Shown here: positions 33,255 through 38,870 of the stretch, one piece after another
Layout: each line of letters begins with the position of its first letter
Position numbering within the stretch: the first letter of the stretch is position 1
Origin: DATAFF01 sp044870245
GTDB lineage: Bacteria > Pseudomonadota > Alphaproteobacteria > Rhizobiales > Aestuariivirgaceae
Assembly (NCBI GenBank): GCA_044870245.1
Contig: JBIOYR010000031.1
Span: 1-38,870, forward strand
Length of the DNA: 38,870 nucleotides
Direction of reading: 5' to 3'
Notes under the pieces: generated by a model
Database searches by the model: none
What the model was told of the DNA's origin: nothing
Seen by the model: the letters and a program-made list of their open reading frames with translations, nothing else
Position numbers and translations under genes: made by a program

Positions 33255-33994
33255 CAAAGCCCGATCTCGCCTTCTGGCTCGAACGTTCGAATGTGGCGGC
33301 GTGCGAAATCGCCAAGCTGGTCGGCTACCGGATCGTGGTGATCGATATGGAGCATGGAGCGATCGGCGAGGAAGCATGCGACGTCATCGTCGCTCACTGC
33401 CGCGCCATCGGGCTCACCTGCTATGTGCGGGTCGCGTCGGCGGAGCGGCTGCGCATCCAGCAGGCGCTCGACTTCGGAGCGGACGGCGTGATGCTGCCGC
33501 AGCTTGCCGACCTGGCGCATGCCCGCGAGGCCTGTGCTCACGCCAAATACCCGCCGCTCGGGAGCCGCGGCATCGGCTACAGCCGCACCATGAGCTATGG
33601 CGCCTATGACAATGTCGATGACGGGTTCTTTGCGGACGAGAACCGGCGCACGGTTTGCCATGCGATGATCGAGACGCCTGGGGCGCTTGCCGACGTCGCG
33701 GCGATCGCTGCACTCGACACGGTCGATGGTCTGTTCATCGGACCGTCGGATCTGTCGATGACCCGCGGTCGCGGGTCATTCAAGTTCAGCGACGGCGATG
33801 CCGCCGACTTCCGCGCGGTCGCCGCCGCTTGCCGGGCGCATGGCAAGGCGCTGGGGCTGCCGGCGCCGGGGCCGAAGGCGTTTGCCCTCGCCGAAGCCGA
33901 GGGTGCCAGCTATGTGACGGTGAGCGACGACATCACGGCGCTCCGGCTCGGCTTCGCCAAGGGTCTCGAGGTCGCCGGCAGGCGGGAGCCCTGA
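33251..33994 (+). CDS. HpcH/HpaI-family aldolase
   Basis: The 247-residue protein starts at a GTG overlapping the SDR stop (GTGA). It has the HpaI/citrate-lyase barrel: VIDMEHGAIG near 33-42, QQALDFGADGVMLPQL, a GSRGIGYSR phosphate/pyruvate-type loop, MIETPGALADV with the metal-ligand Glu, and FIGPSDLS. Such enzymes cleave 4-hydroxy-2-oxo acids into pyruvate and an aldehyde. Together with the dehydratase-like gene downstream it fits a 2-keto-3-deoxy-acid pathway. Confidence 0.9.
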   Translation: MTKPDLAFWLERSNVAACEIAKLVGYRIVVIDMEHGAIGEEACDVIVAHCRAIGLTCYVRVASAERLRIQQALDFGADGVMLPQLADLAHAREACAHAKYPPLGSRGIGYSRTMSYGAYDNVDDGFFADENRRTVCHAMIETPGALADVAAIAALDTVDGLFIGPSDLSMTRGRGSFKFSDGDAADFRAVAAACRAHGKALGLPAPGPKAFALAEAEGASYVTVSDDITALRLGFAKGLEVAGRREP

Positions 33995-33995
33995 G

Positions 33996-34829
33996 GTGGA
34001 AGAACGGTTTCTGGCCGGTCGGGTCGCATGGGTCACCGGTGGTGCAACCGGCATGGGCCGGGCTATCGCCCTGGCGCTGGCCGAAGCCGGCGCCGATGTG
34101 GCGGTCGGATCGTTGCCGGCGGGGGGCGCCTTGCCGGCAGCGGCCTATGCAGCCCGGCCCGATGCCTCGGCATTTGCCGAGATCCGGCAGGCAATCAAAG
34201 AGAAGGGGGTCCGCTGCCTTGCCGCGGCGCTCGATGTGCGCGAGGATCGATCAGTTGACGAATTTCATCGCGTCGCCGTGTCGGCGCTCGGGCCGATCGA
34301 CATCCTGGTCAATGCCGCCGGCGTGTCGGCGCAGGAGGCGATGGCGGAGCACGATGACCGGACTTGGACAAGCGTGATCGACATCAATCTCAACGGCGCC
34401 TACCGCACCATCAAGCGCTGCTTCACATCGATGGCGGAAAGAGGATGGGGACGGGTCATCAATATCGCCTCGACGGCAGCAGTGGTGGGCTATCCGCGCC
34501 ATTCCGCCTATTGCGCATCCAAGGCGGCGCTGCTCGGACTGACCCGCTGCGTGGCGCTCGAAGGGGCCAGTTCGGGCATCACCGCCAATGCCATCAATCC
34601 AGGGTCGGTCGGGACCGAGATGATGCGGCTCGGCTCGCTGCGCCGCATTGCGCAGGGCGGGCAGGGGACGACGGTCGAGGAGAATTTCGCACTGATCGCT
34701 GCCGCCATGCCGCAGAAGCGGCTGATCCCGGCGGAGGAGGTGGCGGCGCTCGCAGTCCATCTCTGTCGCGACGAGGCCTTCGGCATCACCGGCGAGGCGC
34801 TGACGATATCGGGAGGCGCGCTGTGGTGA
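33996..34829 (+). CDS. Short-chain dehydrogenase/reductase (second of a pair)
   Basis: This 277-residue paralogue of the SDR at 32406 has TGGATGMG, the same pre-third-strand insertion (PAGGALPAAAYAARPDA), VNAAGVSAQ and YCASKAA. It starts at GTG 33996 with GGGAG about 9 bases upstream, 1 base after the aldolase stop. Two related SDRs around one aldolase suggest that they oxidise two stereoisomers or two successive alcohols. Its stop overlaps the next start. Confidence 0.9.
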   Translation: MEERFLAGRVAWVTGGATGMGRAIALALAEAGADVAVGSLPAGGALPAAAYAARPDASAFAEIRQAIKEKGVRCLAAALDVREDRSVDEFHRVAVSALGPIDILVNAAGVSAQEAMAEHDDRTWTSVIDINLNGAYRTIKRCFTSMAERGWGRVINIASTAAVVGYPRHSAYCASKAALLGLTRCVALEGASSGITANAINPGSVGTEMMRLGSLRRIAQGGQGTTVEENFALIAAAMPQKRLIPAEEVAALAVHLCRDEAFGITGEALTISGGALW

Positions 34830-36034
34830 AGCCGCTCAAGATCACCGGCGTCAAGGTCACCGTGGTGAATGTTCCGTTCGTGGCGCCGATCCGCTGGTCC
34901 GGCGGCGCCAATGCCGACTGGTCGCGGGTCATCGTCGAGATGACGACCGATGCCGGGCTTATCGGGCTTGGCGAGACGCTCGGCGGATCGGTGACCAAGG
35001 CGCTGATCGACACCGAGATCGCGCCGATGTTCGTCGGCGAGAACCCCTTCGATGTCGAGCGCATGCTGTCGAAGGCAACCTTCGTGCCGCTCTATTACGG
35101 CAAATGCGGCCACTGCGCGGTGGCGGCGCTGGAGCTTGCCTGCTACGACCTGATGGGCAAGGCAACCGGCCTGCCGCTCTGCCGGCTGATCGGCGGGCGG
35201 TTGCGCGAGGAGATCCCGTTCGCGGCCTATGTCTATCACCGCAATGCCGACGCGAAGGGGCGCAATGCGGTCAATACCCTCGAGGATGTGGTGGCGCGGG
35301 CCGAGGCGCTGGTGACGGCGCACGGCTTCGGCACGATCAAGTACAAGGGCGGCGTCAAGACGGCGGAGGACGAGATCGCGATCCTGAAGGCGCTCAGGGA
35401 GCGCTTCCCGACGCTCAGGCTGCGCTATGATCCGCAGGCGATCTATTCGCCGGCAACCGCCATCCGAATCGGCCGGGCCATCGAAGGGCTCGATCTCGAA
35501 TATTACGAGGATCCCTGCTGGGGCAGCGTGGCAATGGCGCGGGTGCGCCAGCGGGTGAGGATTCCGCTCGCCACCAATATGTGCATCATCGATCTCGACA
35601 GCACCGCCGAGGGCCTGACGCTCGGTGCGGCCGACGTGATCCTCGGCGACATCTTCGAATGGGGCGGCATCGGTGCCATGCTCAAGCTGAAAGGCGTGTG
35701 CGAGACGTTCCAGATCAATCTCAACTATCACAGCGCCGGCGAGCTCGGCATTGCGACGGCGGCCTATCTGCATCTCGCGGCTGCCACGCCGGCGTTGCCG
35801 CATGCGCTCGACACGCATGCGACGGAGCTCGCCGGCGACATCGTGAAGCCCGGCGTGATCGGGCTCACCGCGCAGGGCACCATGCGGGTGCCCGACGGGC
35901 CCGGGCTCGGCGTCGAGCTCGATCCCGCACTGTTCGCGACGGCTGCCGAAGCGCATCTCAGGGCCGGCGATCAGTCGGTCTATGCCGAGGATGCGGCGCG
36001 CGGCGGCGTCATCCCGGTCAAGTCGATGGCGTGA
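34826..36034 (+). CDS. Enolase-superfamily dehydratase, glucarate-dehydratase subgroup
   Basis: The 402-residue protein shows the glucarate dehydratase pattern: K172-Y-K174 (IKYKGG), metal ligands D202 (YDPQA), E228 (YYEDP) and N251 (TNMCI, Asn as third ligand), and the D275-H302 dyad (LGDIFEWGG, LNYHSAGELG). These dehydrate aldaric or aldonic acids to 2-keto-3-deoxy acids, which an HpaI aldolase can cleave. GTG 34826 is used; GTG 34823 is equally near GGGAGG. Its true substrate is not glucarate with any certainty. Confidence 0.88.
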   Translation: MKPLKITGVKVTVVNVPFVAPIRWSGGANADWSRVIVEMTTDAGLIGLGETLGGSVTKALIDTEIAPMFVGENPFDVERMLSKATFVPLYYGKCGHCAVAALELACYDLMGKATGLPLCRLIGGRLREEIPFAAYVYHRNADAKGRNAVNTLEDVVARAEALVTAHGFGTIKYKGGVKTAEDEIAILKALRERFPTLRLRYDPQAIYSPATAIRIGRAIEGLDLEYYEDPCWGSVAMARVRQRVRIPLATNMCIIDLDSTAEGLTLGAADVILGDIFEWGGIGAMLKLKGVCETFQINLNYHSAGELGIATAAYLHLAAATPALPHALDTHATELAGDIVKPGVIGLTAQGTMRVPDGPGLGVELDPALFATAAEAHLRAGDQSVYAEDAARGGVIPVKSMA

Positions 36035-36042
36035 GATCGGCG

Positions 36043-37209
36043 ATGCGGATCACGGCGGTCGAGACCATCGCGCTCAGCTATCCGATGCCCTATGCGCTGA
36101 CTTATGCGCGAGGCCGCTATCAGACGCGCGATGCGCTGCTCGTCAAGGTGCTGACCGACGAGGACGGACTTCATGGCTGGGGCGAGGCGGCAATGTGGGG
36201 CGGGCCGCACTCGGTGACGGCCACGGTCATTGCCGACGAGATCGCGCCGCTGGTCATCGGAGAGGATCCGCGCCGACCCGAATATCTATGGGAGAAGGTC
36301 TATCAGTCCACCTACTATCACGGTCGCAAGGGGCTGGTGATCGCGGCGCTGTCGGGGATCGATATCGCGTTGTGGGACATCATCGGCAAGGTGGCGGCAC
36401 AGCCTCTGTGGCGGCTCCTGGGCGGCTTCGGGCGGCCGCTCGGCGCCTATGCCTCGGCCGGCTACTATCGGGACGACTATGGAGCAGTCGAGCTTGCGGC
36501 CGATGTGACGCGGGCGCGCGAGGCCGGCTACCGCGGCTACAAGATGAAGATCGGCAACATTCCGCAGGTGGTGCATGGCGGCGTGCTGAGCGATGTGCCG
36601 GGACGGCTCGGTTTCGCCGACGACATCGCGCGGGTGGCGGTGGCGCGCGAGGCGCTTGGTCCCGACCTCAATCTGATGGTCGATGCCAACACCTCGCTGT
36701 CGGCCCGGATGGCGATGCGCTATGCCGAGGCGATGCTGCCATTCAACATTCGCTGGTTCGAGGAGCCGACGGAACCCGAGAATGTCGAGGGCTGCGCAGC
36801 CTTGGCGCGGCATACGCGAATTCCGGTCGCCGGCTTCGAGACCGAGACCGGCAAGTTCCAATTCGCCCGGCTGATCGACGCCGGCGCCATCCAGGTGGTG
36901 CAGTTCGACGTGGTCCAGGTCGGCGGCTTGACCGAAGCGCGCAAGATCGCGGCCTATGCGCAGATGCACCATCTGCCGGTGACGGCCAAGAACTACTCCA
37001 CGGCGGTGAGCACGGCGGCGACGCTCCAGCTGCTCCATGCGCTGCCGAATGGCGACTATTTCGAATGCGACCAGGATCCCAACGCCCTGCGCGATGCGCT
37101 CGCTGCGTCACCGCTCTATCGCATGGATGACGGAATGGTCACGCCGCATGACGGTCCGGGCCTCGGCATCACGATCGACGAGCAGGCGCTCCAGCGCTGG
37201 CGGGTTTGA
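36043..37209 (+). CDS. Enolase-superfamily enzyme with lysine in place of the mandelate racemase histidine
   Basis: This 388-residue protein has K167-M-K169 (GYKMKIG), metal ligands D214 (MVDAN), E240 (WFEEP) and E266 (GFETETG) and D289 (FDVVQVGG). At the position 27 residues after the Asp, where mandelate racemase types carry His, it reads TAKNYS, so Lys316 or Asn317 replaces His. Chemistry based on KxK alone, or on a lysine acid, is expected. It is the last gene of the operon, 8 bases after the dehydratase. Confidence 0.85.
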   Translation: MRITAVETIALSYPMPYALTYARGRYQTRDALLVKVLTDEDGLHGWGEAAMWGGPHSVTATVIADEIAPLVIGEDPRRPEYLWEKVYQSTYYHGRKGLVIAALSGIDIALWDIIGKVAAQPLWRLLGGFGRPLGAYASAGYYRDDYGAVELAADVTRAREAGYRGYKMKIGNIPQVVHGGVLSDVPGRLGFADDIARVAVAREALGPDLNLMVDANTSLSARMAMRYAEAMLPFNIRWFEEPTEPENVEGCAALARHTRIPVAGFETETGKFQFARLIDAGAIQVVQFDVVQVGGLTEARKIAAYAQMHHLPVTAKNYSTAVSTAATLQLLHALPNGDYFECDQDPNALRDALAASPLYRMDDGMVTPHDGPGLGITIDEQALQRWRV

Positions 37210-37220
37210 GCCTGGCTGCT

Positions 37221-37643
37221 TTACGTTGCGCGGCGTGTTGCCGAAACCTTCTTGTAAGGTGCAGGGCTCCGTCCACTCTTTTTTGTCGTTCCCCGTGACT
37301 TGGAGGTTTCTTTCGATCTTGCACTTGCTCGTTTGCCAGAGCTTTTCGAAGCTGCCGGCTTCTCCAGCGTCCCGAACGCAGCTTCGATCAATACTTCTTC
37401 AATACGAGTCTGCCATCCCGGTCCGGTCGCCTTGTAATAGTCCAACACGATCGGATGAAGTCTGATGGATGTCAGAACCTTACGTTCGGATTCAGCCTTG
37501 GGTGGCCGCCCCCGCATTTTAGGGAAGGCAGCAAGCACCTCAGACGGGAATTCCGTCTTGGCCTTGGACGATCTGAAGTCCTCCTCCGTCCATTCAGGAT
37601 TATCCTTGTCCTCAATGACTGAGGTTTTCTTACGTGATCGCAT
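37221..37643 (-). CDS. brnA: BrnA-family antitoxin with long basic tail
   Basis: The first ~95 residues of this 140-residue protein are BrnA-like: NPEWTEEDFRSS (15-26), GRPPKAESERKVLTSIRLHP (a ribbon-helix-helix strand) and GPGWQTRIEEVLIEA. BrnA binds DNA and neutralises BrnT. The last ~47 residues, rich in Lys, Ser, Arg and Thr (KSSGKRASARSK and similar), go beyond the usual end and resemble a nucleic-acid-binding tail. It overlaps brnT by 14 bases. Confidence 0.88.
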   Translation of the reverse strand: MRSRKKTSVIEDKDNPEWTEEDFRSSKAKTEFPSEVLAAFPKMRGRPPKAESERKVLTSIRLHPIVLDYYKATGPGWQTRIEEVLIEAAFGTLEKPAASKSSGKRASARSKETSKSRGTTKKSGRSPAPYKKVSATRRAT

Positions 37644-37920
37644 ATCGTGCTCGCTCTCGCTTGCTCATTGCGCGAAGACTGATGGCTCGCAGGCGTCCAC
37701 CACGTATCGTAAAGGCAAGAACATAATAGTCAGCGTCGATCTTGCCATACCCGCGATATCGTACTTCCCCATAGGCGAAACGGTCGTCCACAAGCGGGGG
37801 ATTTAGAAGAACCATGTCAGCGGCACGCCCCAGCGAGATTCCGTGCTTGATCTGGTTTTCTCGGTCCTTCTTCGGGTCGAAATCTACTTGCGGCCCCGGC
37901 TCCGCTTCCCCCTCGCTCAT
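37630..37920 (-). CDS. brnT: BrnT-family ribonuclease toxin
   Basis: The 96-residue protein has the BrnT pattern: FDPKKDRENQIKHGISLGRA near 14-33, DDRFAYGE, RYRGYGKIDADYYVLAFTIR and the C-terminal RAISLRAMSKRERARY. BrnT is a RelE-fold RNase that inhibits translation. Toxin-first gene order and the overlap with brnA are typical of this system. Confidence 0.9.
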   Translation of the reverse strand: MSEGEAEPGPQVDFDPKKDRENQIKHGISLGRAADMVLLNPPLVDDRFAYGEVRYRGYGKIDADYYVLAFTIRGGRLRAISLRAMSKRERARYAIT

Positions 37921-37928
37921 CTTTTTAC

Positions 37929-37957
37929 TGTAGATACGAAAAATAGAGCGATGTCAA
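37929..37957 (-). promoter_or_regulatory. Probable promoter of brnTA
   Basis: On the minus strand a perfect -35 TTGACA (37957-37952) is followed by an A/T-rich 17-base spacer and a weak -10 (TCTACA, 37934-37929). A/T-rich half-sites around it could be the BrnA operator, as this system autoregulates. The promoter overlaps the 3' flank of the downstream SDR gene's end. Confidence 0.5.
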
Positions 37958-37965
37958 GGAGCTTC

Positions 37966-38745
37966 CTAGAACGTCCCCGGATAAGTCCCGCCGTCCATCA
38001 GCAAGTTCTGGCCGGTGATGTATCCGGCGTGGGTGCTGCAGAGAAAGGCGCAAGCCGCACCGAACTCTTCCGGCCTGCCGAAACGGCCGGCGACCTCGCC
38101 GGCCCGCCAGCGTTCGAGCTGCTCCTCCTCGCTCAGACCTCCCCGCTCGGCTTGCGTCCTTGCGGTGTCGACGAGCCGGTCGGTCTCGAAGGAGCCGGGG
38201 AGAAGATTGTTGATCGTGACATTGTGCCGCGAAACCTCGCGGGCGAGGCCGGCGACAAAGCCGGTCAGGCCGCTGCGCGCCCCGTTCGACAGCGCGAGAT
38301 AGGAGATCGGCGCCTTGACCGCCCCGGAGGTGATGTTGACGATCCGCCCGAAGCGGCGGGCGATCATCGGGTCGATCGTCGCTTTGATGAGCTCGATCGC
38401 CGACAGCATGTTGGCGTCGATGGCGGCGAGCCAATCGTCGCGCGAGAAATCGCGGAAGTCGCCGGCAGGGGGTCCGCCGGCATTGTTGACGAGAATGTCG
38501 GTTCGACCGGCGGCGGCGAGCAGGGCGGAGCGACCCGCCGGCGTCGTCACATCGGCATCCACGGCGATCACCTCGCCGGCCGCGAGCCTACGGATCTCCG
38601 CCTCGGCGGCACGAAGATGGGCGGGGTCGCGCCCATTGATCACCACGCGCACGCCCTCGCGCGCCAGGGCAGTCGCACAGGCCTTGCCGAGGCCGCGCGA
38701 AGAGGCGCAGACGATCGCTGTCAAGCCGGCAATGCCGAGGTCCAT
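37966..38745 (-). CDS. Atypical short-chain dehydrogenase lacking the catalytic lysine
   Basis: The 259-residue protein has an SDR fold: SSRGLG cofactor loop (SRGLG near 16-20), NNAGGPP, NITSGAVKAP and a C-terminal LLMDGGTYPG. Where the usual active site reads YxxxK, it reads SYLALSNGARSGL, so Lys is replaced by Ser and Arg is shifted. Members with this LSNGAR pattern form their own subgroup of uncertain activity. AAGGAG is 9 bases upstream of ATG 38745, and it follows a GntR gene by 29 bases. Confidence 0.85.
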   Translation of the reverse strand: MDLGIAGLTAIVCASSRGLGKACATALAREGVRVVINGRDPAHLRAAEAEIRRLAAGEVIAVDADVTTPAGRSALLAAAGRTDILVNNAGGPPAGDFRDFSRDDWLAAIDANMLSAIELIKATIDPMIARRFGRIVNITSGAVKAPISYLALSNGARSGLTGFVAGLAREVSRHNVTINNLLPGSFETDRLVDTARTQAERGGLSEEEQLERWRAGEVAGRFGRPEEFGAACAFLCSTHAGYITGQNLLMDGGTYPGTF

Positions 38746-38774
38746 GGTCGGTCTCCTTCCGAGAGAGGGAGACG

Positions 38775-38870
38775 CTACTCCGCCGCCTGGCGCACGGCGA
38801 GAAGCTTTCGCGAGACCGTGGTCAGATGCGCATGCATGGCAGCGCGGGCAGCTTCGGTATCGCGATCGCT
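38775..38870 (-). CDS. C-terminal end of a GntR/FCD regulator
   Basis: On the minus strand the last 31 codons before the window edge read SDRDTEAARAAMHAHLTTVSRKLL and end AVRQAAE. This is the closing helix of the FCD ligand domain of GntR regulators (D-x-E-A-A-R-x-A-M-x-x-H-L). The gene is cut by the window. It lies 29 bases upstream of the SDR gene on the same strand and probably regulates it. Confidence 0.65.
   Translation of the reverse strand, partial: SDRDTEAARAAMHAHLTTVSRKLLAVRQAAE

Overview
The window looks like chromosome of a high-GC alphaproteobacterium, most likely of the order Hyphomicrobiales (Rhizobiales). The grounds are a PhyR-type general-stress regulator with promoters of the alphaproteobacterial EcfG sigma-factor type, a split glutamate-synthase-like set (glxBCD) next to a GlnT-like enzyme, tripartite tricarboxylate (Tct) and betaine ABC transporters, and dense sugar-acid-type catabolic genes. 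No ribosomal, phage or conjugation genes are visible.

Region 1 (1-4.2 kb) is a general-stress island. It holds the first codons of a DUF1328 membrane peptide, phyR, a diacylglycerol-kinase-family lipid kinase, a secreted dihaem protein and trehalose-phosphatase otsB. Two promoters (phyR and the kinase) match GGAAC-N16-CGTT exactly, and weaker versions precede otsB and the DUF1328 gene. Region 2 (4.2-6.9 kb) is accessory: a Pro/Ser/Glu-rich two-helix membrane protein and two ankyrin-type genes, each ankyrin gene headed by the same LuxR-box-like palindrome about 31 bp upstream of a -10-like element.

Region 3 (6.9-12.0 kb, minus strand) is one apparent operon, tctC-tctB-tctA-terC-terC-usp. Region 4 (12.3-16.0 kb) has a class V glyoxylate aminotransferase, a ketopantoate-reductase-like enzyme and a zinc metallopeptidase. 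These are followed by a 443-bp gap with a tandem repeat that shows a compensatory base-pair change and a Leu-like class II tRNA with a GTG anticodon.

Region 5 (16.0-24.5 kb) is a divergent unit. A GntR/FCD regulator and a cysteine hydrolase read left; a single-chain FAD amine-oxidase-like protein, a GlnT-like glutamine synthetase, GlxB, GlxC, GlxD and a 137-aa unknown read right. The parts resemble the gamma-glutamylamide/N-methylglutamate route, but one FAD protein stands where the four-subunit dehydrogenase would be expected. Region 6 (24.6-37.2 kb) follows with a betaine-type ABC transporter (binding protein, ATPase, fused double permease), an enolase-superfamily enzyme coupled to the permease, an SDR, a VOC protein, a GlxA/GbdR-type regulator and, divergently, SDR-HpaI aldolase-SDR-glucarate-dehydratase-like enzyme-enolase-superfamily enzyme. 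Together regions 5 and 6 suggest uptake and breakdown of a quaternary or secondary amine with a hydroxylated carbon skeleton; the substrate cannot be read from sequence.

Region 7 (37.2-38.9 kb) holds a BrnT/BrnA toxin-antitoxin pair whose antitoxin has a long basic tail, then an SDR lacking the catalytic lysine downstream of the last codons of another GntR/FCD regulator.
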